Assembly: GCF_004762095.1 (NCBI RefSeq)
Contig: NZ_SIJH01000002.1
Coordinates: 186,001 to 250,000, forward strand
Direction: 5' to 3'
DNA length: 64,000 nucleotides
Source of the DNA: Tabrizicola caldifontis
GTDB lineage: Bacteria > Pseudomonadota > Alphaproteobacteria > Rhodobacterales > Rhodobacteraceae
This document shows positions 54,190 to 63,188 of this stretch, in pieces. The position numbers and the translations under genes were made by a program. The notes under the pieces are model-generated. The model made no database searches and was not told the origin of the DNA. It saw only the letters and a program-made list of their open reading frames with translations. The first letter of the stretch is position 1. Each line of letters opens with the position of its first letter.

Positions 54190-54375
54190 ATGCTTCTGAA
54201 GATCATCATCGTCTTTCTGGGCGGCATGGTGCTTGTCGCCATGATCGGGCGTGTTCTCTTTCCCGGCGCCCTGCCCAGGGTGCTGCGAAAGAAGTCGGCG
54301 CCCCCTGTCTGCGCAAAATGCGGACGCTATCTGATCGGCCGCAAGACATGCGACTGCGGAGGCAAGGCGGGATGA
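54190..54375 (+). CDS. Small membrane protein with cysteine-rich tail, unknown function
   Basis: A 61-residue protein I do not recognise. Residues 3-24 are one transmembrane helix, followed by a basic stretch (RVLRKKS) and a tail with CAKC at 41-44 and CDC at 54-56, plus basic residues between them. Four cysteines spaced in this way could bind zinc. The ATG follows the peptidase stop immediately and the stop overlaps the next start by 4 bases, so it is translated as part of the operon and is likely real. Confidence 0.75.
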   Translation: MLLKIIIVFLGGMVLVAMIGRVLFPGALPRVLRKKSAPPVCAKCGRYLIGRKTCDCGGKAG

Positions 54376-55145
54376 CGGCACTGGTGACGGGGGCAGGACG
54401 GCGGCTTGGCAGGGCCATGGCGCTGTATCTGGCGCAGCGCGGGCATGACGTGGCCGTGCATTACGCCACCTCGGGCGACGAAGCCGAGGCGGTGGCACGC
54501 GAGATCCGCGCCATGGGGCGCCGGGCAATGTGCTTCCACGCCGATCTTCTGGTCGAGGCCGAGACGCAGGCCCTGGTTCCCGCCGTGACCGCTGCGCTTG
54601 GTCCGCTTACGGTGCTGGTCAACAATGCCTCGATCTTCGAATACGACCGGATCGACACCGCGACCCGCGAAAGCTGGGACCGGCACATCGAATCGAACCT
54701 GCGGGCACCCTACGTCCTGACACAGGCCTTTGCCCGCCAATGCCCACCTGCCACCACCGACGAGCATGGCGAGCCGCTGGCGCAGGGCCTGATCGTCAAC
54801 CTGATCGACCAGCGCATCCTGAAGCTGACGCCGGAGTTCTCGACCTATACCATCGCCAAGATGGGGCTCTGGGCGCTGACCAGGACTGCGGCGCAGGGCC
54901 TGGCGCCCCATGTCCGCGTCAACGCCATCGGCCCGGGCCCGACCCTGCAAGGCGCCCGGCAAAGCGCGGCGCACTTTGCCCGCCAGCGTGCGGCAACCGT
55001 TCTGGGCCGCGGCGCGAACCCGGCAGACATCACTGCGGCGCTGGGATTCTTCATGGACAGCCCCGCCGTCACAGGGCAGTTCATTGCCATCGACGGAGGC
55101 CAGCATCTGGCCTGGCAGACCCCCGATGTCCTGGGCGTGGAATAG
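54372..55145 (+). CDS. SDR oxidoreductase, pteridine reductase/FolM-like
   Basis: A 257-residue short-chain dehydrogenase. The motif TGAGRRLGRAMA (6-17) with Arg after the glycine run is typical of NADPH-specific FolM/PTR1 dihydropteridine reductases; NNASIFEYD near 82-90 and YTIAK near 162-166 (catalytic Tyr and Lys) follow, and the Tyr-Lys spacing is normal. It probably reduces dihydrofolate or dihydromonapterin. Overlaps the 61-residue gene by 4 bases. SDR substrate assignment is uncertain. Confidence 0.82.
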   Translation: MTALVTGAGRRLGRAMALYLAQRGHDVAVHYATSGDEAEAVAREIRAMGRRAMCFHADLLVEAETQALVPAVTAALGPLTVLVNNASIFEYDRIDTATRESWDRHIESNLRAPYVLTQAFARQCPPATTDEHGEPLAQGLIVNLIDQRILKLTPEFSTYTIAKMGLWALTRTAAQGLAPHVRVNAIGPGPTLQGARQSAAHFARQRAATVLGRGANPADITAALGFFMDSPAVTGQFIAIDGGQHLAWQTPDVLGVE

Positions 55146-55445
55146 CCCGTCAGCCTGATATGACGCGAAGTTGTCCACTTCTCACGCCCCATTCACGAGA
55201 CTGTCATAAAAGCCGTGAGATTTCAGGGATTTGCTTTATGCATGAAAATCTTTTCTTTGTTTTCAAAAGGTTGAAATTGTGCCCAAAAATTAGGCAACCT
55301 CACGAAACCGGCCTGAATCCGCGGAAAATCGGCCCTGCACGAAACTTCTCCGCATAGTTATCCACAGAAACCGTGGACAGCTTTCCCCTTGCCTCCGACC
55401 CCGGTTCGGTGCAGCCCTGACCCGAGAATCGACCGACTGTAAACC
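55146..55445 (+). promoter_or_regulatory. AT-rich control region upstream of uvrC with DnaA-box-like sites
   Basis: This 300-base gap contains an AT-rich stretch (about 55204-55300) unlike the rest of the window. It holds one perfect DnaA box, TTATCCACA (55358-55366), a close variant TTGTCCACT (55171-55179), and CTGTCCACG on the minus strand around 55372-55380. No gene and no ribosomal or tRNA feature was seen. The sites are suited to DnaA control of uvrC; the whole is too sparse for a typical origin. Confidence 0.5.
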
Positions 55446-57302
55446 ATGGACGACAAACCCCGCAGCGGACACGAGGTGATCCAGGATTACCTGAAGACGC
55501 TCGACGGCAGTCCGGGTGTCTACCGGATGCTGAACGCAGCTTCCGAGGTGCTTTATGTCGGCAAGGCGCGGAACCTGAAGGCGCGGGTGGCCAATTATGC
55601 GCGGCCTTCGGGACATTCGGCCCGCATCGCCAGGATGATCCACGAAACGGCATCAATGATGTTCCTGACCACGCGGACGGAACTTGAGGCCCTGCTTCTG
55701 GAACAGAACCTCATCAAGCAGCTGAAGCCGCGCTACAACGTGCTTTTGCGCGACGACAAGAGCTTTCCGAACATCCTGATCTCTTCCGAACACCGCTTTC
55801 CACAGATCAGGAAGCACCGGGGCAAGAAGTCGGAGAAGGGCGCCTATTTCGGCCCCTTCGCCAGTGCTGGTGCGGTGAACCGCACGCTGAACCAGCTGCA
55901 GAAGGTGTTCCTGCTGCGGAACTGTTCGGATTCGGTGTTCGACAGCCGGACACGGCCCTGTCTGCAATACCAGATCAAGCGCTGTTCTGCCCCCTGCGTC
56001 GGCAAGATCAGCGAACAGGCCTATGCGGCCCTTGTCGAGGACGCCAAACGCTTCCTGCAGGGCAAGAGCACCTCGGTTCAGGCAGAGCTGGCCCGGCAGA
56101 TGGCCGAGGCGTCGGAGGCCATGGAATTCGAACGCGCCGCGGCGCTCCGCGATCGGATCCGCGCGCTGACCCAGGTGCAGCAGAGCCAGGTCATCAACCC
56201 TCAGGGCGTGGCTGAGGCGGATGTGGTCGCCCTGCACCTGGAACACGGGCAGGCCTGCGTGCAGGTCTTCTTCATCCGTGCAAATCAAAGCTGGGGCAAT
56301 CGCGACTTCTACCCCAAGACCGGCGCCGGCGCAGAGGCACCGGAGATTCTGGAAGCATTCCTCACCCAGTTCTACGACGACAAGGACCCGCCGCGGCTGA
56401 TCCTCCTGTCGCACCCGGTGGACAATCCCGATCTGGTGGCCGAGGCCCTGTCTGCCCGCGCCGGACGCAAGGTCGAGCTGGCCGTTCCCCAGCGCGGCGA
56501 GAAGGCCGAGCTGGTGGCGAACGCGGCCAGGAATGCCCGCGAAAGCCTTGCCCGCAGGATGGCCGAGTCCTCCACGCAGAGCCGGCTGCTGCAGGGTCTG
56601 GCCGAGGCCTTCGACCTTGACGCCCCGCCGCGGCGGATCGAGGTCTACGACAACAGCCACATCCAGGGTGCCCATGCCGTGGGGGGAATGATCGTTGCGG
56701 GGCCGGAAGGTTTCCTGAAATCGCAGTATCGCAAGTTCAACATCAAGTCCGAGGCCGGGGCGAACTCCGACGACTTCGGCATGATGAAGGAAGTCCTGAC
56801 CCGCCGCTTCGAGCGCCTGTTGAAGGAAGACCCCGAGCGCAAGACCGACATGTGGCCCGACCTCCTCCTGATCGACGGCGGTGCGGGGCAGGTGTCGGCG
56901 GTGGCCGAGATCATGGCCGAGCTTGGGGTGGAGGACATCCCGATGGTCGGCGTCGCCAAGGGTATCGACCGCGATGCGGGGAAAGAGGAATTCCACCGCC
57001 CCGGCGAACGCCCGTTTGCGTTGCAACGGAACGACCCCGTCCTCTACTTCATCCAGCGCCTGCGCGACGAGGCCCACCGCTGGGCCATCGGCGCCCACCG
57101 CGCCAAGCGGGCGAAAGCGGTCAGCGCCACGCCGCTGGACGACATCCCCGGCATCGGCGCCGCGCGCAAGCGCGCCCTTCTTGCGCATTTCGGGTCGGCA
57201 AAGGCTGTCGCCCGCGCCGGGGTGGCGGACCTGCAGGCGGTCGACGGCATCTCGGAAGCGATGGCCAGGACCATCGCCGCCTATTTCTCGGCAAAGGGAT
57301 AG
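55446..57302 (+). CDS. uvrC: UvrABC excinuclease subunit C
   Basis: A 618-residue nuclease for nucleotide excision repair. The GIY-YIG domain starts [26 protein letters not shown] (about 21-46), the UVR motif is [20 protein letters not shown] near 218-237, the RNase H-like catalytic domain has [11 protein letters not shown] near 398-408 and a C-terminal helix-hairpin-helix [17 protein letters not shown] near 567-583. The ATG at 55446 follows a weak ribosome-binding site. pgsA, moaD and moaE follow. Confidence 0.97.
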   Translation: MDDKPRSGHEVIQDYLKTLDGSPGVYRMLNAASEVLYVGKARNLKARVANYARPSGHSARIARMIHETASMMFLTTRTELEALLLEQNLIKQLKPRYNVLLRDDKSFPNILISSEHRFPQIRKHRGKKSEKGAYFGPFASAGAVNRTLNQLQKVFLLRNCSDSVFDSRTRPCLQYQIKRCSAPCVGKISEQAYAALVEDAKRFLQGKSTSVQAELARQMAEASEAMEFERAAALRDRIRALTQVQQSQVINPQGVAEADVVALHLEHGQACVQVFFIRANQSWGNRDFYPKTGAGAEAPEILEAFLTQFYDDKDPPRLILLSHPVDNPDLVAEALSARAGRKVELAVPQRGEKAELVANAARNARESLARRMAESSTQSRLLQGLAEAFDLDAPPRRIEVYDNSHIQGAHAVGGMIVAGPEGFLKSQYRKFNIKSEAGANSDDFGMMKEVLTRRFERLLKEDPERKTDMWPDLLLIDGGAGQVSAVAEIMAELGVEDIPMVGVAKGIDRDAGKEEFHRPGERPFALQRNDPVLYFIQRLRDEAHRWAIGAHRAKRAKAVSATPLDDIPGIGAARKRALLAHFGSAKAVARAGVADLQAVDGISEAMARTIAAYFSAKG

Positions 57303-57409
57303 GGACAGGCGCGGGGTGGCGGAATCCGGGGTGATTGACGTCGGAAATCGTCGCGCTGCAGGCCCGGAAAGCACTTTCCCCAGTCCTTCCCTTCGTCTAC
57401 GACTTGCCC

Positions 57410-58075
57410 ATGACCTGGACGATCCCGAACTCTCTGACTGTCCTGCGCTTGCTGGCGGCCCCCGGCGTTGCGGTAATGTTCCTGTATTTCCATCGCCCCT
57501 GGGCCGACTGGTTCGCTCTGGCGCTGTTCATCGGGGCCGCCCTGACCGACTGGTTCGACGGGTATCTCGCCCGGCTCTGGAAGCAGGAATCCAAGTTCGG
57601 CGCGATGATGGACCCGATCGCCGACAAGGCGATGGTGCTGATCGCACTGATGGTCATCACCGGTTACAACGGCATGAACCCGTGGCTCATCCTGCCCGCG
57701 ACCGTCATCTTCTTCCGCGAGGTATTCGTCTCCGGCCTGCGCGAGTTTCTGGGTGCCAAGGCAAGCCTGCTGAAGGTGACGAAGCTGGCCAAATGGAAGA
57801 CCACCGCCCAGATGCTGGCAATCGCCGTTCTCTTTCTGGGAACCGGCCTTGACTACCTGAACGTGCTGGCGCTGGAGGGGATGACGCCCGAACAGCACAT
57901 GGAGGCTGTCGCCGCCGGCGAGGCCGAAGCAATCCGCACCTGCGGCAACCGCGACTGCGCCTCATACGCCAACCTGGCCGGAATTGCCCTTCTGTGGATT
58001 GCGGCCTTCCTGACCCTGATCACCGGCTGGGAATACTTCGCCAAGTCGATGCCCTACCTGCGGGACGAAAAATGA
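57410..58075 (+). CDS. pgsA: CDP-diacylglycerol-glycerol-3-phosphate 3-phosphatidyltransferase
   Basis: A 221-residue inner-membrane enzyme making phosphatidylglycerol phosphate. The CDP-alcohol phosphotransferase motif D-x2-D-G-x2-A-R-x8-G-x3-D-x3-D is visible across residues 46-68 (DWFDGYLAR, then GAMMDPIAD). There are about five to six hydrophobic segments. It uses glycerol 3-phosphate, the product of GpsA. The start at 57410 leaves a 107-base gap after uvrC; its stop overlaps moaD by 4 bases. Confidence 0.95.
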   Translation: MTWTIPNSLTVLRLLAAPGVAVMFLYFHRPWADWFALALFIGAALTDWFDGYLARLWKQESKFGAMMDPIADKAMVLIALMVITGYNGMNPWLILPATVIFFREVFVSGLREFLGAKASLLKVTKLAKWKTTAQMLAIAVLFLGTGLDYLNVLALEGMTPEQHMEAVAAGEAEAIRTCGNRDCASYANLAGIALLWIAAFLTLITGWEYFAKSMPYLRDEK

Positions 58076-58320
58076 TCGAAGTGCTCTATTTCGCCTGGGT
58101 CCGTGAACGGATCGGCGTGCCCCGTGAAAGGGTCGAAACCACGGCCGCAACCGTTGCCGATCTGGTCGCCGAACTTCGGGGCCGGGAAGACCGCTATGCC
58201 GCCGCCTTTGCCGATACCTCTGCCCTGCGGGTGGCGCTGGACCAGGGGCTGGCCGATTTCGATGCCCCCCTTGCCGGGGTGCGCGAGGTAGCCTTCTTTC
58301 CGCCGATGACGGGCGGCTGA
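58072..58320 (+). CDS. moaD: Molybdopterin synthase sulfur carrier subunit
   Basis: An 82-residue ubiquitin-fold protein beginning MIEVLYFAWVRERIGVP and ending PPMTGG; the terminal Gly-Gly carries the thiocarboxylate. It overlaps the pgsA stop with an ATGA junction and ends 2 bases before moaE. With MoaE it makes molybdopterin, required by FdsA. Confidence 0.95.
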   Translation: MIEVLYFAWVRERIGVPRERVETTAATVADLVAELRGREDRYAAAFADTSALRVALDQGLADFDAPLAGVREVAFFPPMTGG

Positions 58321-58322
58321 CA

Positions 58323-58760
58323 ATGCGGGTCGCGGTCCAGTCGGCTGCCTTTGACCTTGGGGCGGAAGTCGCGGCCTTTACCGACAGCGTCATCGGGGCC
58401 GGGGCGGTTGTGACCTTCACCGGAATCGTGCGCCCGGATGGCGGGCTGACAGCGATGGAAATCGAGCATTACCCCGGCATGACCGAAAAGGCCATTTCGG
58501 ACATCGCCGCCCAGGCCGTGGCGCGCTGGGCGCTGGCGGATGCGCTGGTGATCCACCGCTACGGCAGCCTGAAACCGGGCGAGGCGATCATGATGGTCGC
58601 CACCGCAGCCCCGCACCGGGCCGACGCCTTCCAGGCGGCCGAATTCCTGATGGATTACCTGAAATCCCGCGCGCCCTTCTGGAAGAAGGAGATCCGCGCA
58701 CAAGGCGAAGCCTGGGTCGCGGCCAGGGACGAGGACGAAGCGGCGCTCAGACGCTGGTGA
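58323..58760 (+). CDS. moaE: Molybdopterin synthase catalytic subunit
   Basis: A 145-residue protein with the MoaE features VVTFTGIVRP (about 29-38), EIEHYPGMTEKA near 46-57, IHRYGSLKPGE near 77-87 and the catalytic lysines in FWKKEI near 119-124. The last 14 bases overlap the end of the converging DmpA-type gene. Confidence 0.95.
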   Translation: MRVAVQSAAFDLGAEVAAFTDSVIGAGAVVTFTGIVRPDGGLTAMEIEHYPGMTEKAISDIAAQAVARWALADALVIHRYGSLKPGEAIMMVATAAPHRADAFQAAEFLMDYLKSRAPFWKKEIRAQGEAWVAARDEDEAALRRW

Positions 58761-59760
58761 GGCCTGTGCCGGTCATGCCGAAGCGCGACCGCCAGCAGGG
58801 CTGGATGTCACCCGGCACGGGCCGGGCCAGATAGACTGCGCGCGCTATGGCACGGGCCAGGCAGGTGGCGGCGGCATGGCCGATCTGGAACAGGTCGGTC
58901 AGCTCGTCCCGCATGGCGCGTGCGCCGGTCGCGGCAGCGAAGACCAGATCGCCATCCAGCAGCGTATGCGACGGCACCAGCGCCCGGGCAATCCCGTCAT
59001 GGGCGGCAACTGCCATGCGTCGGGCCTGCGCCCTGGTCAGCGCGGCATCGGTGGCGACGATGGCAATGGTCGTGGCCTCGCCCAGCCGCTTGGCGGGCAG
59101 TGGCGCCTCCTGCGCGGTGACCGGCGCGGGGCCCAGCCCACCGAACTCGGCGCCTTCCTCGAAAGGTGCCGCCCAGAACTGCGGCCCATCGCCCACAGTG
59201 GGCGCTCCCAGCGCATTGACGGCGACCAGAGCCCCCACCGTGATGCCCGAGGGCAGGACCGCCGAGGCTGACCCCAGGCCGCCCTTCAGCCGGCCCGTCA
59301 TCGCGCCGTAACCCGCCCCGGCCGTGCCAAGGGCAAATGCCGCATCCGCCGCCTCAAGTGCCCGGCGGCCCAGCGCCGGATAGGGGCTTTCGGCCCAGGC
59401 CTTGTCCCCGCCGTTGAGAAGGTCGAACAGGATCGCCCCCGGCACGATGGGCACGCGCACCGGGCCGACCGGAAAGCCCCGGCCCATGACGCGCAGGCCG
59501 TCCATTACGCCCGTGCCTGCATCCAGCCCGAAGGCCGACCCGCCAGACAGGAACAGCGCATCCACCTTCTGCACCAGCCGGTCCGGGGCCAGCAGATCGG
59601 TCTCGCGCGTGCCGGGCGCGCCGCCCATGACATGCACCGCGGCAACCATGGGACGGTCGGCGGTCAGCACGGTGACGCCCGACCGCAAGGCCGCGTCATC
59701 GGCATTGCCGACCCGCAGGCCCGCGACATCGGTGATCAGGTTCCGGGGGCCGGGGCGCAT
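58747..59760 (-). CDS. P1 family peptidase, DmpA/BapA-like aminopeptidase
   Basis: A 337-residue N-terminal-nucleophile hydrolase that should self-cleave into two chains. PGPRNLITDVAGLRVGNA at 3-20 is the family opening, LFLSGGSAFGLDAGTGVM near 69-86 lies at the active site, and GEATTIAIVATDAALT near 226-241 probably contains the autocleavage nucleophile (Thr). These peptidases act on beta-peptides or D/L-amino acid amides. No signal peptide is seen. It is preceded by a possible small ORF 11 bases upstream. Confidence 0.88.
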   Translation of the reverse strand: MRPGPRNLITDVAGLRVGNADDAALRSGVTVLTADRPMVAAVHVMGGAPGTRETDLLAPDRLVQKVDALFLSGGSAFGLDAGTGVMDGLRVMGRGFPVGPVRVPIVPGAILFDLLNGGDKAWAESPYPALGRRALEAADAAFALGTAGAGYGAMTGRLKGGLGSASAVLPSGITVGALVAVNALGAPTVGDGPQFWAAPFEEGAEFGGLGPAPVTAQEAPLPAKRLGEATTIAIVATDAALTRAQARRMAVAAHDGIARALVPSHTLLDGDLVFAAATGARAMRDELTDLFQIGHAAATCLARAIARAVYLARPVPGDIQPCWRSRFGMTGTGLTSV

Positions 59761-59771
59761 GGCGTCAATGA

Positions 59772-59963
59772 TCAGCCAGGGGCACGGCGCGCGGCGCCCG
59801 GCCGTCCGGGCACCTGGTCAAGGCCTTCGTCTTCGGTCCGAATGCGGTTTTCCGCGAAGGTGTTGACATGGGATCGCGCCTTGTCGCCGATCGGGACACC
59901 GTCAGGATAAAGCAGCATGCAGGCCGCGGCCAGTCGTGCCGATGGGCCGGGGCTGCTTTTCAT
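59772..59963 (-). CDS. Possible small protein upstream of the DmpA-type peptidase, uncertain
   Basis: A 63-residue reading frame, MKSSPGPSARLAAACMLLYP at its start, with AENRIRTEDEGLDQ near 38-51. It lies on the same strand 11 bases before the peptidase start. No recognised motif, and no strong ribosome-binding site; an internal ATG at 59918 is also possible. It may be a remnant or spurious. The surrounding gap (59761-60025) otherwise shows no gene. Confidence 0.25.
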   Translation of the reverse strand: MKSSPGPSARLAAACMLLYPDGVPIGDKARSHVNTFAENRIRTEDEGLDQVPGRPGAARRAPG

Positions 59964-60025
59964 GCGTGTGTCCGTCGCTGGCAGCACCCCCGGAGCGACG
60001 CAGTCGCCGACAAGAGGCGCAGGTA

Positions 60026-60361
60026 TCAGAAATCGAAGATGTCGGACAGAAAGCTGTCGCGGCGCTTCTTCTTGTAGCCCCTGCGATAATCGTCGTCATC
60101 ATCCTTGTGGCGGCGGCGGTCGTCGTCGCTGTGGTGCGGCGCGCGCGGTTCCGGCTGGTAGATCGGGCCAGCCTGCTGCACGTTCGGGGGTTGTGGTGGC
60201 ACGGGGGCCGGCGCCTGCGCCACCAGGCCAAGCGAGCGATCGATGATCTTGTCCAGCTCGCCCCGGTCCAGCCAGACACCGCGGCACTTCGGGCAATAGT
60301 CGATCTCGACCCCGCTACGGTCGGCCATCACCAGGGTTTCTCCGTCCACCGGGCAGCGCAT
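60026..60361 (-). CDS. zf-TFIIB zinc-finger domain protein
   Basis: A 111-residue protein with an N-terminal zinc ribbon: CPVDGE (3-8) and CPKCRGVWLDRGELDKI (23-39), the zf-TFIIB pattern. The middle is Pro-rich and the tail is highly charged (DDDRRRHKDDDDDYRRGYKK near 78-97), possibly an RNA- or protein-binding tail. GGAGT lies upstream of the ATG. Function unknown. Confidence 0.85.
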   Translation of the reverse strand: MRCPVDGETLVMADRSGVEIDYCPKCRGVWLDRGELDKIIDRSLGLVAQAPAPVPPQPPNVQQAGPIYQPEPRAPHHSDDDRRRHKDDDDDYRRGYKKKRRDSFLSDIFDF

Positions 60362-60588
60362 CTGTCACTCCATTTTCTGCGTCGCGCTTTAGATGGGGTC
60401 GCAAAAGCGGCCAGCAAGGGTCGCAAAGGCGCTTGCGCGAAATGTTGCGGGCGCACATAGCCGACATGAGCCGTGGCGATGGCGTCGCCACAGGGGCCGC
60501 GGCCCCGACGCTTGCGGGGAACCGCTACCGTCCTGAACGCCGGGACCTTTCGGGGTCCTGACGTGGCCCCGCAGCAATGGGGTCTGAC
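60362..60588. promoter_or_regulatory. Divergent gap between zf-TFIIB gene and creatinase gene
   Basis: These 227 bases carry both promoters. Small inverted repeats are visible: TGGCGA/TCGCCA near 60475-60490, GGGGCC/GGCCCC near 60495-60508, and GGACC/GGTCC near 60543-60559. I could not pick out a convincing -35/-10 pair or operator. Confidence 0.3.
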
Positions 60589-61803
60589 ATGGAACTGATC
60601 CGTCCCGAACACTATCGCTATCACAACGGACCGGGGAAGGACGCCCTTCCCTTCGCCGACGAGGAATACCATGACCGCCTTGCCGGCCTGCACGACATCA
60701 TGGAGATGCACGGGCTGGATGCGGTGGTGCTGACCAGCATGCATAATGTCGCCTACTATTCCGGCTTCCTCTATTGCAGCTTCGGTCGGCCGTATGCCTG
60801 TGTCGTGACGAAATCCGATTGCGTGACGGTTTCGGCGGGTATCGACGCGGGCCAGCCGTGGCGGCGATCGATCGGCGACAACATCACCTATACCGACTGG
60901 AAGCGCGACAACTTCTGGCGCGCCGTGGTCAGCATCACCGGCGAGGGCAAGGTCATCGGCTGCGAGGCCGACCATCTGACGATGGAGCGGGCCGAAAAGC
61001 TGAATGCCTTCCTGCGCCCGAAGCGCGGGGTGGATATCTCGGCCGCGACAATGGAACAGCGGATGCGCAAGTCGCCGGCCGAGATCGCGCTGATCCGGCA
61101 TGGGGCCAACGTGGCCGATGTGGGCGGCTATGCGATCCGTGAGGCGGTCAAGGCAGGCGCGACCGAGCTGGAAATCGCCATGGTCGGCCGCGACGCGATG
61201 GAGCGCGAGATCGCGAGGCGCTTCCCCGATGCCGAATACCGCGACACCTGGGTGTGGTTCCAGTCGGGGCTGAACACCGACGGCGCGCACAACCCGGTGA
61301 CGAACCGCAAGCTGCAACGCGGGGACATCCTGTCTCTGAACTGCTTTCCCATGATCTCCGGCTATTACACCGCGCTGGAACGGACGATGTTCGTGGGCGA
61401 AGTGGACGAAGCCAGCCTGAAGGTCTGGGAAACGAACATCGCCGCGCACGAATACGGGATGAGCCTGCTGAAACCCGGCGTGTCCTGCGCCGAGGTCACC
61501 CACAAGATCAACGCCTTCCTGGCCGAACGCGACATGCTGCAGTATCGCACCTTCGGCTATGGCCATTCCTTCGGCGTCCTAAGCCACTATTACGGTCGTG
61601 AGGCGGGGCTGGAACTGCGCGAGGATATCGAGACGGTGCTGGAACCCGGCATGGTGATCAGCATGGAACCGATGCTGACCATCGCCCATGGCCAGCCGGG
61701 TGCCGGCGGCTACCGCGAGCATGACATCCTGGTCATCACCGAGGACGGGGCAGAGGACATCACGCACTACCCCTATGGCCCGGCCTTCAACGTGGTGGGC
61801 TGA
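60589..61803 (+). CDS. Creatinase (creatine amidinohydrolase)
   Basis: A 404-residue pita-bread hydrolase close to the 403-residue Pseudomonas creatinase, which hydrolyses creatine to sarcosine and urea. FLYCSFGRPYACVVT near 60-74, GQPWRRSIGDN near 90-100, SGLNTDGAHNPVT near 224-236 (catalytic His), LSNCFPMISGYYTALER-type LSLNCFPMISGYYTALER and FGYGHSFGVLSHYYGREAGL-type segments match creatinase throughout. The start at 60589 has GGGG upstream; an ATG at 60577 is possible. No creatininase or sarcosine oxidase is in the window. Another amidino substrate is possible. Confidence 0.88.
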   Translation: MELIRPEHYRYHNGPGKDALPFADEEYHDRLAGLHDIMEMHGLDAVVLTSMHNVAYYSGFLYCSFGRPYACVVTKSDCVTVSAGIDAGQPWRRSIGDNITYTDWKRDNFWRAVVSITGEGKVIGCEADHLTMERAEKLNAFLRPKRGVDISAATMEQRMRKSPAEIALIRHGANVADVGGYAIREAVKAGATELEIAMVGRDAMEREIARRFPDAEYRDTWVWFQSGLNTDGAHNPVTNRKLQRGDILSLNCFPMISGYYTALERTMFVGEVDEASLKVWETNIAAHEYGMSLLKPGVSCAEVTHKINAFLAERDMLQYRTFGYGHSFGVLSHYYGREAGLELREDIETVLEPGMVISMEPMLTIAHGQPGAGGYREHDILVITEDGAEDITHYPYGPAFNVVG

Positions 61804-61818
61804 CCGAACGCCGCGCCT

Positions 61819-61859
61819 GGCGGCCCCGGAATCGGCAGAAATCCGGTTCCGGGGCCGCC
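61819..61859 (+). terminator. Very stable hairpin after the creatinase gene
   Basis: GGCGGCCCCGGAA (61819-61831) pairs perfectly with TTCCGGGGCCGCC (61847-61859), with further internal pairing (CGG/CCG), so the stem reaches about 18 bp around a 7-base loop. It starts 15 bases after the stop codon. There is no T-tract after it. A terminator or 3' stabiliser is likely. Confidence 0.65.
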
Positions 61860-61960
61860 CTGTCGCGCAAGATTCGGAAAAATATACGGATTCGGGCTTG
61901 ACGCAGGCGGTTTGCCATGGCGCAAGCTGGCACAGCTGCCACCAAACCCGAGTCTGCCAA

Positions 61961-62860
61961 GTGTCCTTGTCTGTTGCCCGGATCGTCGCGATCCTTGCCC
62001 TGCCGCTGCTTGCCGCCTGTGCCGGAAACCCCACGCCGTCAGAGCCTCCGGTCGTCCCGGGGTATGAAGGCGTCCAGGACGGCGAATTCTTCATCGAACC
62101 GGTGCCGGCGCAGTATCTGACCGGCGACAACCGGCGGGCCGAAGTAGCCTATGCCGGGGACGAGGCGCCGGGGACCATCGTGGTCGACATCTTCACCCGC
62201 AAGCTCTACCTTGTGGGCGAGGGCGGCACGGCCACGCGCTATCCCATCGCAGTGGGCCGCGAGGGGCTGTCGTTCAAGGGTACCGGCGTGATCGGGCGCA
62301 AGGCGGAATGGCCGCGCTGGCAGCCGACCGCAAACATGGTGCGCACCCGGCCCGACCTTTACGCCGCCTATGCCGGCGGACTGCCGGGTGGCCTGATGAA
62401 TCCGCTGGGCGCGCGGGCGCTGTATCTTTACCGCGGTGGGCGCGACACGATGTTCCGCATTCACGGCACCTCTGATGCCGCCTCGATCGGCGCGGCAACC
62501 AGCGCGGGCTGCATCCGGCTGTTCAATCAGGACATCATCGATCTTTACAATCGCGTCCCGATCGGCGCGCGGGTCAAGGTCCGGACCGAGGCCGAAAGCC
62601 TGGCCATCGAAGGCCCGCAGATGATCGACGCCTTCGGCCGCGTGGTTCCGGCCACGCCCGAGAACATGGCGAAGAAGGAGCGCGACCTGGCCGAGATCGC
62701 GCGCAAGGCCGAAAAGGACCGCGAGGCAGCCCGGATTGCCGAAGAAAAGCGACTTGCCGCCTGCGCCCGCCGCGGCATCGAGCCCGGGGATTGCCCGCGC
62801 CCGATGCCGGTGGATGCGACGGTCATCGTCGGCACCTCGGACACGTCTAGGTCAGGATGA
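61961..62860 (+). CDS. L,D-transpeptidase (YkuD) lipoprotein
   Basis: A 299-residue periplasmic enzyme. Start GTG at 61961 gives a signal peptide with lipobox LLAAC ending at Cys20; earlier in-frame sequence is implausible. The YkuD catalytic motif is visible as HGTSDAASIGAATSAGC-IR near 167-185, with nucleophile Cys in SAGCIR. It crosslinks peptidoglycan (3-3) or attaches lipoproteins to it. The C-terminus (about 227-260) is a charged helix (KKERDLAEIARKAEKDREAA). The last 14 bases overlap the converging cupin gene. Confidence 0.9.
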   Translation: MSLSVARIVAILALPLLAACAGNPTPSEPPVVPGYEGVQDGEFFIEPVPAQYLTGDNRRAEVAYAGDEAPGTIVVDIFTRKLYLVGEGGTATRYPIAVGREGLSFKGTGVIGRKAEWPRWQPTANMVRTRPDLYAAYAGGLPGGLMNPLGARALYLYRGGRDTMFRIHGTSDAASIGAATSAGCIRLFNQDIIDLYNRVPIGARVKVRTEAESLAIEGPQMIDAFGRVVPATPENMAKKERDLAEIARKAEKDREAARIAEEKRLAACARRGIEPGDCPRPMPVDATVIVGTSDTSRSG

Positions 62861-63188
62861 CATAGTCCTTCAGGGTGGTCTCGACGACCTCCCACACGCC
62901 CTGAAAGCCCGGGCGGATGATGTAGCTGTCACCAGCCCGCAGATGAACGATAGTGCCGTCATCGCCGGTCAGGATCGAATGGCCGGAATGGATGTGGACA
63001 TATTCCCATTCGGTATAGGACATGCGCCACGCCCCGGGGGTGGATTGCCACAGGCCGGCATACAGGCCGTCGCGGTCCTCGATGTTCCAGGTGGTATGCA
63101 CCGGATCGCCCTTCACGACCTTGGCGGGGTCCGGGCGGGCGACTTCGGGCGTGATGCCGTCGCGGGTCAGGCGTTCGACAAGGGGCAT
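62847..63188 (-). CDS. Cupin domain protein (cupin_3 type)
   Basis: A 113-residue single-domain cupin. [26 protein letters not shown] (about 53-78) and [19 protein letters not shown] near 83-101 are the two cupin motifs. Start at 63188 has GGAGC upstream. The function is unknown; the type is often associated with uronate or amino-sugar metabolism. Confidence 0.85.
   Translation of the reverse strand: MPLVERLTRDGITPEVARPDPAKVVKGDPVHTTWNIEDRDGLYAGLWQSTPGAWRMSYTEWEYVHIHSGHSILTGDDGTIVHLRAGDSYIIRPGFQGVWEVVETTLKDYVILT

Noticed and set aside
55146-55445. Chromosomal replication origin
   Set aside because: One perfect and two weak DnaA boxes with an AT-rich stretch are too few, and none of the usual neighbours of an alphaproteobacterial origin are present. 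Regulation of uvrC is a simpler reading.
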